Of a stretch of 64,000 nucleotides of DNA, positions 33,586 through 45,299 are shown in pieces; position 1 is the first letter of the stretch; each line of letters starts with the position of its first letter. The translations under genes were made by a program, and so were the position numbers. Source of the stretch: Dugong dugon (Eukaryota; Chordata; Mammalia; Sirenia; Dugongidae); the NCBI GenBank assembly GCA_030035585.1, contig CM057481.1:4799128-4863127 (forward strand). Reading direction: 5' to 3'. Under the pieces are notes generated by a model, which was given only the letters and a program-made list of their open reading frames with translations, searched no databases and was not told the DNA's origin.

Positions 33586-33803
33586 CAAAACCAAATCATA
33601 CCCACTGCCATCAAGTCAATCCCAACACATAGCGACCATATATGTAGAGCTTTCCCATATGGTTTCTAAGGTGGTAAATCTTTACGGAAGCAGACTACCA
33701 TACCTTTCTCCCACAGAGCAGGTGGTGGGTTCGAGCCACCTATCTTTCGGTTAGCAGCTGAGCGCTTAACCACTGTGCCACCAGGGCTCCCTATACCTCA
33801 ATA
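33575..33803 (-). mobile_element. AfroSINE with 11-bp target-site duplication
   Basis: ATACCTCAATA at 33575-33585 and 33793-33803 flank the SINE. It is the form with CTTTACGGAAGCAGACTACC and CTTTCTCCCACAGAGC, box B complement GGGTTCGAGCC. Confidence 0.96.
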
Positions 33804-33904
33804 GAACGTTTAAAAACTTCATCACTGGATGAACAGTTGGCTCAGCAGAGCTAAGAAGTTAACCACCGGTTTGAGCCCTAATAAATAAATAAATACATAC
33901 ATAA

Positions 33905-34094
33905 AGTTGCCAAATCCGACTCACAGCAAACCCTCGGGTGCAGGGTAGAACTGTGTTCCATAGGGTTTTCCTGGCTGTGGCCTTTTGGAAGCAGATCACC
34001 AGGCCCTTCTTCTGAGGTGCCCCTGGATGGGTGTGAACCACCAACCTTTCCGTTAGTGGCCCAGCGCTGAACCATCTGCACCCCCAAGGGACCG
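33905..34094 (-). mobile_element. AfroSINE, long form
   Basis: Follows an (AAAT)n-like run at 33880-33900. TTGCCAAATCCGACTCACAG, GAAGCAGATCACCAGGCCCT, ACCATCTGCACCCCCAAGGG. Confidence 0.92.
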
Positions 34095-35064
34095 CTAGGT
34101 TTGAGCCTTGTGACCCTTTAAAAGCCCTACAGGGAGAGAGGTGTATGAGTGTCGGGGAGAGAGAAGGAGCTATATTTTAGTTTATATTTAAACAAGGGGA
34201 CATCTCAGAATGTAGATGGCTCCCTGAGGATGTGGTGAAGGACCCTGAATATAACGTCTTGCAAACTCTTCTTCCCAAACACCACAGGTGTGAAGCAGAT
34301 GTCATGCTCATCTTTCTTACAGCACACAGCACACAAACTGCCTTCAGTATATTAAGCACCAGCTAGAGGAGTTTTAAACATATTAAAAGTGAAGCAATGA
34401 AGTTCAAAATACAGATCGTCACTTACAAATCACTGATTTCCTTTGGAGAGCGATTACATTTATAGATATGAATACAGTCTATATTACATCATGAAAAATG
34501 ACACTCAAATATCTGTCAAGAGTTCACTGTACCTTAGGAAAAAAACCTCAAACCTCAAAGCCAGAGAATGCACACTAATGCATGCTTTTGTCAAGTGGTA
34601 TTGAAAATGGAAACACAAATGGATTCGAGAGACTCAGTGATCTAAAGAACAGTTTAACAATTAATATTTGGTATGAGCTGAGATTCCTGGTTACTCTGGG
34701 TATCTCCTGTACTAGCAACAAAGCAATATGCAAACAAATCTAACAAATAGGGCAAAGGCAATTTATTAACATGTAAATACAGATGAGGTGCTTTCTTGAT
34801 GCTTAAATCTAACACTAAATGGCAGGGTAGTTTTTCTTCTTCTGATTTGTCTTTTTTAAGTCAAGTAACAGGGAGTTGAAAGGCTAACCAGATGGATCAG
34901 ATTGTGGGAGCCAGAGCTCCAGAGACTGGTCATGTCTTTTCTTACAAAGCAGTGGTGTGTCCCCATTTTTAGATATTGTACACCTTATGGTACACATTTT
35001 TGTGCATACAGGCATGCCCACTATTTTTGTTACTCATAAATTATATAAACGTATTTCTCTACTA
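34095..35064. other. Unassigned intronic sequence
   Basis: Nearly 1 kb, AT-rich, with no recognised repeat or exon. Confidence 0.45.
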
Positions 35065-35280
35065 AGGTCCCTGGATGGTACAAATGGTTTGCTCTTGCCT
35101 ACAAACCTAAAGGTTGGTGGTTCGAACTCATCCAGTGGCCCCATGAAAGAAAGGCCTGGTAATCTGCTTCCATAAAGATTACAGCAAAAATAAAAACCCT
35201 ATGGAGCAGTTCTACTCTGCAACACACAGTGGTGTCATGAGTGGGAGTCACCTCCAGGGCCACGGGCTGGGCTTTTTTTG
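35065..35280 (+). mobile_element. AfroSINE, long form
   Basis: GGTCCCTGGATGGTACAAAT, box B GGTGGTTCGAACTC, GAAAGAAAGGCCTGGTAATC, with a T-run at the end. Confidence 0.92.
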
Positions 35281-35929
35281 TGACTGTACTAACACGCTAT
35301 GTTGATTCTAAAACACACACAAAAGCAGAAGTAAAAAAGGGACGAGGTAAAAGTGAAATAAACAATATTTAAAAATACTGTGTTAATCTTTACTTATTTT
35401 TAGTTATTACCATTAAGTAATAATTCACAAAACATATTTCAGGTGAGGTAGATGGGGGTCATAAAAGCATATGTCAAATTGTCTTGGTGATTTGCATCAT
35501 GTTCACATCAGATCTTATTAGATCTTCATTGGTTTTTTTTTTAACCTCATAAGATGGCTCAGAAGACACCATGTTGCTTAAGCCACTTGACTGTTTTGGA
35601 AGTGGTGGTCTTAGTTAAAAACATAATCTTGTCACATTGACTCACTTATATAGGCATACATAAAATGCAGTTGATTGAATATGCTGAAAGCAACTGAAGG
35701 CTCATGCAGTGTGGTACTCCTTCCACTGAATACCTGCCATGTAAGACTTGTCACCACCCGGCACACAGACCACCTGAGGGCACCAGCTATAGTTTACATG
35801 TAAAATATTAATAAACCTTTCTTTTAATTGATAAAACATAAAAATTGCATTCTAACAGACACCCTTTCCCGCACACCAACAGTTCAATTTTTGTGCACCC
35901 CACCTTGGAGGTTAATTTTATCATGTATC
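35281..35929. other. Unassigned AT-rich intron
   Basis: About 650 bp. Contains a T-run at 35533-35542. Nothing else is recognised. Confidence 0.4.
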
Positions 35930-36040
35930 AGAATTCACCTGGGTAGCTTAAAGAAAATACAGATACCTAGGCCCAAGATCAGAAATTCCAATAAGTCTAG
36001 AGTGAGGTCCTAGGATTTGAAGAGTTTAATATGATAATTG
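35930..36040 (+). mobile_element. MER5-type hAT fragment
   Basis: ATCAGAATTCACCTGGGTAG, CCTAGGCCCAAGATCAGAAA and TTCCAATAAGTCTAGAGTGA are MER5 words. Confidence 0.65.
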
Positions 36041-36044
36041 CTGT

Positions 36045-36541
36045 CATGGATTGAATTGTGTCTCCCAAAAGTATCTGTCACCTTGGCTAGGTCATGATTC
36101 CCAGTATTGTATGATTATCTACCATTTTGTAATCTGATGTGATTTACCTATGTGTTGTAAATCCTACCACTGTGATGTAATAAGATGGATTAGTGGCAGT
36201 TACATTGATAAAATCTATAAGATTAGATAGTGTCTTAAATCTCTTTTGAGATATAGAAGAGAGAAGCAAGCAGAGAGACATGGGAACCTCATACCACCAA
36301 GAAAGCAGCACTGGGAGCAGAGTGAGTCCTTTGGACCCCGGGTTCCTGCGCGGGGAAGCTCCTAGTCCAGGGGAAGACTGAACAGATCTTCCTCCAGAGC
36401 CGATAGAGAAAGCCTTCCCCTGGAGCTGACACACTGAATCTGGACTTGTAGCCTACTAGACTGTGATAGAGAGTAAGTTTCTCTTTGATAAAGCCATCCA
36501 CTTGTGGTATTTCTGTTACAGCAGCAGTAGGTGACGAAGAC
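36045..36541 (+). mobile_element. LTR of MaLR/ERVL type, solo
   Basis: It begins GTCATGGATTGAATTGTGTC, has CTCTTTTGAGATATAGAAGA and CCACTTGTGGTATTTCTGTT, and ends near GTGACGAAGACA. The bounds are TG...CA. It is about 500 bp with no internal retroviral sequence on either side. The 96-codon minus frame is incidental. Confidence 0.75.
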
Positions 36542-36667
36542 ATCTCCCAGTCAGGTACTCTGTATGTCTAGCTTTGAGAAACTCCAGCGTGGTTTGTAGG
36601 TATGATAAAATAATCCACAAATGGCCTTTACAAAGACACTGTTCACATTTAGAGCACTCCATTTTAT

Positions 36668-36860
36668 CATGGTAGTTTCCCAACCTGGCTGCACATCAGC
36701 ACTATCCGGAGGCTTGTTGAAAGAGCAAATTTCTAGGCTCCACTGTCAGAAATTCTGATCCAGTAGGTCCAGGGCAGCTGTGCCAGGGGATTCCCATGGC
36801 TCCCACTTTGGCAACTAGTACCTGGTGCTTCTCCAATCCAAACTGAAATCAGTCTGACAG
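36668..36860 (+). mobile_element. MER5A-type hAT transposon
   Basis: AACCTGGCTGCACATCAGCA, GGAGGCTTGTTGAAAGAGCA and CTGATCCAGTAGGTCCAGG are in order. Confidence 0.8.
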
Positions 36861-38273
36861 GGAGACCATTGCTCCTTTCTGTATCTTGCTCATGGCTGAC
36901 ACACAATGAGTATTTGTTGGATTAATGGTCCCAGTGTAATGAACGGTAGCCTGATGCTGTACAGTCAGGAAACCTGGAGGGGTGTCTCAGTTCTGCCCGA
37001 CCAGCTTTACATGCTGGAGTAAGAGCTACCTGTTAGCTTGCCCTCCCGCCCCCTCGAGTAACCAAGTCCTGGTTTTCTTTGGATAACCACAGTTAGAGGA
37101 GAAGTTTCCTACGGAGCCACGGGCTACAGTGGTGGAAATGTGATCCATTCAGACCAAGCAGAGGTTAGCTGGGGACTTTCTGGAAACATTCAAGTAGAGA
37201 TATTGTCTTTTCCATTGGATTTGAACCTAGGAAGATGGAAGCGGGAACTGTTGTGTGCAGCCCCCAGACAGCCTGCTTGAGTATAAAGCTAACCAAGGGA
37301 AGACAGGAGCCAAGCCATGGAGACAGATTCCTGCTAACTCTCCTTGTGGCCAGAAACCAATCCCTGGACTTTTCAGTGACAGAAGCTGCTAAATCCTCAT
37401 GTTTTCTTAAACTAGACTGGGATGGATTCTGCAGTTCCCAACCAAAACAATAAAACCAACACAAATGTGCAAACACTTCCTATCCCTGTCCCTCAATTTC
37501 CTTTTCTGAAAACAAGGCCACTGGGTTGACTCAAGCCCCTTTCAAGTCTATATTTCTATTATTTTGCACACAAGGCAAGAGTCTCTACATCCTATTTTCT
37601 TTCTTATAGTAGATCTATTCTAACTGTTGTACCTCTTTTTAATAAACATTCACCAAAATACTCAACAGGCTCGTTTTTCCAATCCAATGGCAGCTTAGAA
37701 AACACCCCTTGGTGTCATTTTAATCACAAGTTCAATTATTTCTAATATTTCCTCGATTTAACAGCATTTCTTGATGTTTTTCAGGGCCCAGAAGAAACAC
37801 CAAAATGAGAGAAATTATATAAAAAGTCACATGAAAATTGCTGCCCACCCCCACTGTAGTGCAACCAAGCAGTTTTCACTTTCTTCAGAAGTTTATCCGA
37901 ATACCTCAGTCATTTTTTCCTTCCCTACTTTGAATTTGATTGGATCGATCACGCAGGCTGGGTACTGTAGAAATCAAATAACGATCTACGTGCAGGTTTC
38001 CCCAAAAGTTTCCCCACCGACATGATATTCCAAACCTTTGCAACTTCAAGAACAAATTAACTCAGCATCTTCTGCTACTTATCTATCAGGTCCACTCCAG
38101 TCGAGGATTTTAAGGGACACGAAAAACAAGAACATCCTGCACATCACTTGCACATTATTGAGTAAAGATGCGTTCGGTTACATGAAACAACGAGCAGCGT
38201 TCAATGTAAATTTTCATTACAGTGTGCAACACCATTTAAATATTTCAAATGAAAAAGACATTTATACCAAAGT
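36861..38273. other. Repeat-poor intron
   Basis: About 1.4 kb with no repeat recognised. Frames of 103 (minus, 37165-37476) and 72 codons (plus) overlap antisense to each other and match nothing. The start of a 209-codon plus frame at 38038 lies here, but it owes its length to the RTE copy that follows. Confidence 0.5.
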
Positions 38274-38755
38274 AGGGCTTTCAACCACAACCTGTCGGTC
38301 TATCATACTGTGGTGGCTTGCGTGTTGCTATGATTCTGGAAGCTATGCCACTGGTATTCCAAATACAGCAGAGCCACTCATAGGCGACAGGTTTCAGCTG
38401 AGTTTCCAGGCTAAGACAGACCAGGAAGAAAGGCCTGGTGATCCACTTCTGAAAACTGGCCAACGAAAACCTTATGAATCACAACAGAACAGTGTCCCAC
38501 TCGCTTGCTTTGGACACGTCATCAGGAGAGCTCAATCACTAGAGGAGAACCTTGTGTTTGGTGAAGCAGAGGACCAGCGAGGGTATGGGAGACCTTCGGT
38601 GAGATGGACCGACCCAATGGTTGCAACAATGGACTCGAACATGCCAGTGATCACGAGGATGATGTAGGGCTGGGCAATGTTTTATTCTGTTTTATGTAAG
38701 GGTGTCACAAGCTAGGAGCTGACTGGACAGCAGCTAACAACAACAGGGCTTTCAA
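38274..38755 (+). mobile_element. Internally deleted RTE/BovB-type LINE with perfect 11-bp target-site duplication
   Basis: AGGGCTTTCAA is repeated exactly at 38274-38284 and 38745-38755. The 460-bp element begins CCACAACCTGTCGGTCTATC, a start I associate with the 5' end of the afrotherian RTE. It then jumps near 38495 to the ORF2 C-terminus (LACFGHVIRRAQSLEENL, then GRPSVRWTD), and ends with the RTE tail and AACAACAAC. All of ORF1 and the catalytic part of ORF2 are missing, so it is not autonomous. Confidence 0.9.
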
Positions 38756-39570
38756 AATCACTTCTGAATAAAACGTTCTCAACCCAGTACACCAAATGGC
38801 TAACTATCTGGTTAATTTATCAGGAAATGAAGACAGCTACAAACTAAAACCTATTTTCAAAAAGAACACCAGCATGTATATTCTGCTGTGGCGCCTTCAA
38901 CGAGCCAACGTGGTGCTCACATGGCAGATCTCAAGTGGACAGGGAATAGCTGGAGTAGTGAGGCAGCTGAAAGAAACAAAAGAGGTCAGATGAGAGAATT
39001 TTTTTTTCCTTTTCTGGCTTCTACTTTATTTAAAAAAAAAATACTTTCTTTGGAGTCTTCTCCTTCTCACTGTGTTTCAAGGTTATCAACTTCAAATTTG
39101 TGTCAAAGCCATTTCTTCTTTTTTAAATTTCCTCATTCCGTTCAAGAATGTGCAGTTATACACCGCACCCCTTTTCAAAGGTCAGAGACAGAGAAAAGGA
39201 TAGCAGGCCACTTGTTCAAGCTTATCTCAAACTTGCTTTACTCCGTGCCTTTAATTAAGTGAAAGTCACTTGCCTTTGCCCGACCAGTTTTTGAATGAAT
39301 ACATATTCTCCAGCTTTGTTCCTTGCAGGAGGGGAAAGGAACATATTCACCTTTACAGAGCAAATACAACATGCTGACACAGCATCAGGTGATGCAGGTA
39401 ACCTGCACGATTCTAGGTGGAGAATAAAGGACCGCAGATATCTTAAGGCAGGACTAGTCTGCTGATTCATAGCTTACTTTAGTTTTAGTCTGCAGGTATA
39501 CACGGGGGCTTCCTGTGTGCCAGGCACTGAAAGACGGGTGGTAGATAAAAAAAGGTGGCAAGAAGGTATG
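38756..39570. other. Unassigned intronic sequence
   Basis: T- and A-rich around 39000-39045. A 124-codon plus frame at 38888-39262 is open but shows no domain and includes F- and S-rich low-complexity sequence. Confidence 0.4.
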
Positions 39571-39960
39571 AAGGACCCCTGGTGGTACAACGGTTAAGCG
39601 TTCCACTGCTAACTGAAAGGCTGGGGGTTCGAACTCGCCCAGCGGCTCCATGGAAGAAAAGACCCAGTGATCTTCTCCCGAAAAGATTAAAAAATTAAAA
39701 TTAAAAATCAAACCCATTGCTGATGAGTCACTTCCGACTCACAGTGACCCCACAGGACAGACTAGAACTGCCCCATAAGGTTTCCAAGGAGCAGCTGGTG
39801 GATTCAAACTGCCAACCTTTCGGTTAGTAGCTGTGGCTCTTAACCACTGCACCAACAGGGCTCCCCATAAAGATTACAGCCTAGAAAACCCTATGGGGCA
39901 ATTGTACTCTGTCCTACAGAGTCACTATGCATCAGGATCAACTCGACAGCACCTAACAAC
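39571..39960 (+). mobile_element. AfroSINE, long form, hosting a second AfroSINE
   Basis: Outer copy: head GACCCCTGGTGGTACAACGG and box B GGGGTTCGAACTC to 39690, then AAAGATTACAGCCTAGAAAA from 39869 to the tail. AAAGATTA at 39682-39689 and 39869-39876 is the duplicated target. Confidence 0.94.
39700..39866 (-). mobile_element. AfroSINE, short form, inside the previous one
   Basis: AACCCATTGCTGATGAGTCA to CACTGCACCAACAGGGCTCC, preceded by an A-rich tail read on the minus strand. The insertion direction is opposite to the host copy. Confidence 0.95.
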
Positions 39961-41094
39961 CCAGAATATACGTTTATGTAAAAGGTTGTCCTGGCTGTTG
40001 ATAACCTTACCGTGTTTTCCTACATTCCGACTTTACAAGGGTGATTATTAGCTATCGCCACTTACCACTGCCCAAACAGAAGGATTTACTTTCCATCTAT
40101 CTTGCCTACAGTAAAAAGTCACAAAATACATATCTTGGGAGAAATAAGGATGCACTCTTCCCCAAAGATATAAAGCCAACTTGCATAGAATAGACACTGC
40201 CTCACGTGGGGTGCGTTTTCCCTGAGCTTGGGAAAGAGTGACACTCACTGCTTCCTTGTGTGTTCTCTCTGTCCCGCCCTCTTCCGTTTCTTTTTTATTT
40301 TTAAGCAGGCTTTTTATTATCAGAATAAAATTCACCCGCTTTCTCTGTATAACAGCATTCCACGTTAACATGTTCTATTAAATATGAAACTTTTGGAGGT
40401 GGCTTTGCAGAGGTGATTGTCCTACTTTGACCAGGCTTCTAGGGAAAGCAAGTTTAGCTTCCCGATCTGGAAACCTGGAAACCACTAGTTACTGCAGTGT
40501 CAGGTTACAATGCACACTTAGCAAAACACGAGTGCAGTTAGCTGTGCATCCCACTCCTCTAACTGCGGGCTGCAGGGAAGTAACCGTGCTGGTGTTTTCT
40601 GCATTCATGTAAACGTAAACCTGAAATCTGTTCTAAAGACAGGCGCAGGGCTCGGTAAGGAAAAGGAGAGAGAGAAAACTTTATGACCTCACAGGCCTCT
40701 CTGCTGGAATGCCTTCTATCTAGGACAAAGGGGTCCTACCCTCCCTCCTGAGGCACCTGCTGTCTCAGGGGCTCAGCATTGACATCCAGCGTTAAACGAG
40801 GGGAAAATGCACATTACATAAGGCAACAGCAGGACGGGGTAGGGAAGTCTTATATAAGACTTGAACTTCACGCAAGTCTGGAACATCAAGCAAGGCATTC
40901 GGGGATACTATTTAAACATCAGTACACTGGGCATGTGAACCAAGAAATCTAAATAATCCCTGCATTTCAGAAGCTTCTTTCAAACACAGCATAGGGCAGT
41001 TACATGGAAGTAAAGGGGGTTGCATCAGACAGCATATTTTAAACAGAAAAGACTATGATTTAAAATTTGAGATGAAACGTCCCCATCTGGCAGA
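39961..41094. other. Unassigned intronic sequence
   Basis: More than 1.1 kb without a recognised element. A 107-codon minus frame at 40048-40371 has no known relative. Confidence 0.45.
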
Positions 41095-41310
41095 TAGGGG
41101 TTCTAATTCTGGGTTCCACTTGTGGCTCTGGCACTTATACACTTAGGCAAATTAATCTCTCTAAGTCCCACTTACATCATCCATAATATGGGATGATAGT
41201 ATTACCTACTGAGCACATTTGTGAGAATTAAATACCATAATGCTTATAATTATTAGCTCAGCACAAAACTGTGTACCCAGTAAGTGTCCAATAAAGCACA
41301 GTGGTCATTA
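41095..41310 (+). mobile_element. MIR
   Basis: CTAATTCTGGGTTCCACTTG, GGCAAATTAATCTCTCTAAG and CCCAGTAAGTGTCCAATAAA cover most of the MIR in forward order. Confidence 0.82.
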
Positions 41311-42590
41311 TTAGCATATTTTTCTAAATGCATACTATAGGTATGAAGCATTTTTCCATTTAAAGAAAAAAGAAAACAATCCAGATAAATGACAAACGTC
41401 TACCAGCAAATTTAAGGATACCTTCTGAATAGTCAATATTCCTGCTTTGAATGAACTTATACAAAGATTTTTGCACGGGAAAATGTAACTAGTTCAGATC
41501 GTAGTTGATATGTGTACTCTGAAAGTTTGACTTTAAAAAAATCAGGACATGATGGTAAGAGACAGAAAATCCCCCAGGCTGAAAGCAGGGAAGAAAGACT
41601 GTAACTTAAAGGGAAGGTGGCGAACAGGTTTAATCCAGCACACGCATGCTGACTAACAGGTGGCTGCTTGGCTCTGATCTTTGACAAGGATTAGGACACC
41701 CTATCAGACCCAGGGGAGAGGACCCTATGATCAATTAGTGAGGTGTGTGGCATGGACTCAGGAGGTACACACCTCAGTTACTTGTTATTCCTAGATTGCA
41801 TACTATTATCCTCTCTACAGGAAGACAAGGTCAATGCAAGGCAGACAGCCTCATGGAAGGGAGAAACACATAGATGAAGTCCTCCTGCAGGGTTCACCCC
41901 TACACGCACCTCCAAAGCATGCAGAGGACAAAGTGGGATGAGAGCCCGCAAGAGTATCTTTTTGGGGGAGTTAGCCTGCTACCATCGATCATCAACATCA
42001 TCCCATTTAAGTCTTGCTCTGATTCCATTCTTGCCTAACAGGTTACAACTTGCCCTCTGAGGAAGGTTCATAGCAGGGAGAGGAGGCTCTGGCCAGGTAA
42101 CGGGGAACCTCCCGTGAGTTTGATAATGACAGCCCTCTTAGCAACTGGCAGAGACGAATTCTGTTTTAAGCAACCATTTCTTACGGGTAAGAAGAGGGGG
42201 CAGAGCACGTCGAGGGGCAGGCAAACCACCTCAGAATGAAGAGTCCTAGACTGTGGTAGCCCAGTATATACCACTCTCCTTGAGATGCCCTGGCTGAACG
42301 GTCTCTCGGTCTTCTATTGCTTTGCTTCACCTTGTCCATCCACAGTCTAACTCAGACTTATGTGAGGAATGGTCTCTTTGAATGAATGCAAAGCTTGAAT
42401 CGTAAAAGGCAGAGCTAGGTGGTTTCATCACTTAAGTACAATTTTCATCGGAATACTGCCTGACCTGGGGGAGGCGGCTGCTTAGAACCATGACTCGTGA
42501 AGAGAAAACCTCACACGTTTTATCCGAGGTAATGACCGTTGAACGACGGTGGAAGCTGGGTGACTGTACCACTCCACATGTGTTCCCAGG
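41311..42590. other. Repeat-poor intron
   Basis: About 1.3 kb without a recognised repeat or exon. Confidence 0.45.
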
Positions 42591-42776
42591 TGCTGTAACG
42601 TCGACTCCGACTCCTGGCAACCGCATGTGTGTCAGAGTAGAGCTGGGCTCCATAGGGGTGTCAATGGCCGATTGTTTTGGAAGCAGATCATGAGGCCTTT
42701 CTTTCTAGGTGCCTCTGGGTGCTACCATTTGGGTTAGCAGCTATAGTATTAACTGTTCGCACCACCCACAGACTCC
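42591..42776 (-). mobile_element. AfroSINE, long form
   Basis: TGCTGTAACGTCGACTCCGA, GGAAGCAGATCATGAGGCCT, GTTCGCACCACCCACAGACT. Box B is degraded (CATTTGGG). Confidence 0.9.
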
Positions 42777-43779
42777 TTACGAGCATTAAACTATCGTAAC
42801 TATGACTTAGGACATGTGGCATAGTAAAAAAAAACGGCAGCTTTCAGGGCCATGCAATCTACCTGTAACTGCCATTTATATGCTTTCTGATTTGTAGAGA
42901 CTTACATCTAAAAACTGGACAAAATGAGGTTGGACTCTACCTAATTCGTATCTGTTGAAGAATTAAAGAGAAAAAGTCCAGTGAGGAGAAAAATGCGTTG
43001 GTTTCCTTTTCTGTTTCTTGGCTAAGGGCGGTACAGTTAACTTGACACCAGCTTTGGAGCCTCCAAGTGGGTAAATTTAAATTTCCTTCAGATAAATGTT
43101 TTCCCGAATGAGAAAATGCTATTTTTAATGAAACCCAATAGCCTTAATTGGTTGTGATGGGAAGTAAACTCCAAGATAAACACTGCATAAATAATTCAAG
43201 GCTTTCCATCTGGGGAAACTTCCTTCTGAATTGGATAATGAATATTCGACCTAAGACTGAGCTGGTATCATGTGAAAAGCAACAACTTAAATCTCAGCAA
43301 GCATTCAAATGCACAGCTGAGCCCAGGTAGCATTTCCAGGACAACCATGGTGAGTTTCCAGAAAGGGTTGTTTCCAGTCTCCCCAGCACCATCACCTCCG
43401 CCCCATTCTTTCAGTGAATGCAAATTAAAACAGCCATTCAAGTCAAACTCTTGCATCCTCTCCTCTACCACAATGCCGCTTAATTCCAAATAATTACGAT
43501 GCTCAGGCTTGATTAAAAGGATAGGTATGAAATAGTCCCAAGTTTCCAGGACACACATAATAAAATCCATTGAGTATTAAGGGCTATAACACACACAGGA
43601 AAAAGTAAATAAGAATATAGAAGGGTAATTAATTCCAGTGGGTGAAGAGGGAAAGCTTAATGGAAGAGTTGGCATTTGGCTGAGCAATGACATATCCCAG
43701 ATTGGAAAGATATTAATTATAATGACAATATGGCTACATAATATATACCATTGATTATATTTATTTTTTATTAATAGTA
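42777..43779. other. Unassigned AT-rich intron
   Basis: About 1 kb. Antisense-overlapping frames of 73 and 100 codons at 43.27-43.57 kb are unrecognised. Confidence 0.4.
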
Positions 43780-43995
43780 CAGTTAAGATCTCAGGAGTAT
43801 TTACTACATGCTAGTCCTGAAGTACATGCTATAAATGCAGAAGCTCATTTATCCTACAATAATCTCGTGAGGCAGGCATCATTACAGACTCAACTTCAAA
43901 GACAGGAAAACTGGACACAGAGAGGGGTCAAGTGACTTGCTTAAGACTGCACAGCCCGGAAGGGGCAGAGCCGAGAGTCTGTGTTCATAACTACC
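43780..43995 (-). mobile_element. MIR
   Basis: ATTTACTACATGCTAGTCCT, AATCTCGTGAGGCAGGCATC, then GACACAGAGAGGGGTCAAGT and GACTTGCTTAAGACTGCACA. Well preserved. Confidence 0.88.
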
Positions 43996-45299
43996 CTGGC
44001 TTGCTATCCTGCCTCTGAAAACAGCAACCATTTGGGATGTGGCTGCAAATAGAAAGACCCACGGAGAATGGAGAGTAGGGAGAAGGGGGGGAGGGGGGCT
44101 CGTGGAGCCCCATTGTCATTAGGGACAAAAATGATCCTCCAAGTGCTCTACCTGAGAAAACTGAGCATTTTCCCTTTATATTGCTTCCAGCATCTTCTAC
44201 ATGCTAACCATCTACACTGGGCCATTATGATTTTTAATAAACTGCCCTGTTTTCTAACGGGCTCTGGCGGAGCTGCTAAAACTCTGTTTCACTGACCAGT
44301 TTGTCTCCTCTTCCATGTCCTTGCTTCCTAACTAGATAATCTCCCGCGGGAGCAGTGTGGGGTCTCCCATCTTCTGGAACCTCAGAAGGCCTGCCATGGG
44401 CCAATAATGAAACAGGATGAATTTTACAAAAAATATTTGACCAGTGACTAAAGCTTGTGATTCTACCCCCAAATCAAAATGCCCTAAATTCTAAGCATGT
44501 AATATATGCCTCTGAATTGCTGTTTTTTTTAAAAAAACAAGGGCCCCAAAACGCCTTTTAAAACAGAGGATACTTTCGTATCTACCCTTTAAAAATAAAA
44601 CAACAACAAAACTTCTTTCCTTCTCTGTTGTTTCTATTTGTTCTCTCATGCAAAGGGTCTACAGTGATGGCATGAAGGCAAAAAAAAAAATTAAAAAAAA
44701 ATCTGATTTCATTATCCCAAGGCAGATATAAACATTCTTTCATACAATAAACACCACCACATTAAAATCATTCTGAAACAGGCAGAAAAGTCATTTGGTG
44801 ATAATTGAATGTTGATTTAAAAAGTCTTGATGTGCGCTCCTGAAGAGAGAAAGCAGAATATGAAAATAAACACAATTGCATTTTGGAGGACAAAATGCTA
44901 GGGGTGTATCTACAGAGCTGATTACAGAAAATGAACACGGAAGCCTAACGGAAGAACATATTGGGCCTCCTTGTATTTGCTGATTTTTATACTATCAAAT
45001 TAAGCAGAACAGGAAAGTGAGTTTTGCTTTTCCTTATGCCTTCTGCCTGTTAAAAAATAAAAATTTCAAGTTGTTAAACTTACCTCAACCCTGCCAATTA
45101 ACCTCCTTGGCACGTGTTGCTCAGCAAAAACCACTGTATCCCAAAGAGTAGCCTCCAACTGGAAATTTATTTTTACTACAGTGTGGTTGACTACATTTAA
45201 GTATAAAGGTCTAATCCTTTTAAGATGTGGGTCAAAAGATAATGGCCACAACCCTCTTTCTATTCTAGGCTCCTTGATGGGGTTCTGAGGTACAAACGT
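43996..45299. other. Repeat-poor intron with a G-rich tract
   Basis: About 1.3 kb. Includes the guanine tract at 44078-44098, A/T homopolymers at 44520-44540 and 44681-44702, and a 61-codon minus frame at 45066-45251 that runs into a GTAAGT motif. No known exon. Confidence 0.45.
44078..44098 (+). promoter_or_regulatory. G-rich tract, candidate quadruplex
   Basis: GGG, AGAA, then seven G, A, and six G. The longer runs can split to give four stacks of three. Confidence 0.45.

Noticed and set aside
38038..38667. The longest open frame in the window (209 codons, plus strand)
   Set aside because: Its C-terminal half is the truncated RTE ORF2 tail read through an internally deleted element; the first half is unrelated unique sequence joined by chance across the insertion site.
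38888..39262. 124-codon plus frame
   Set aside because: Low-complexity F/S/K-rich product over T- and A-rich sequence, no recognised domain, and no supporting context.
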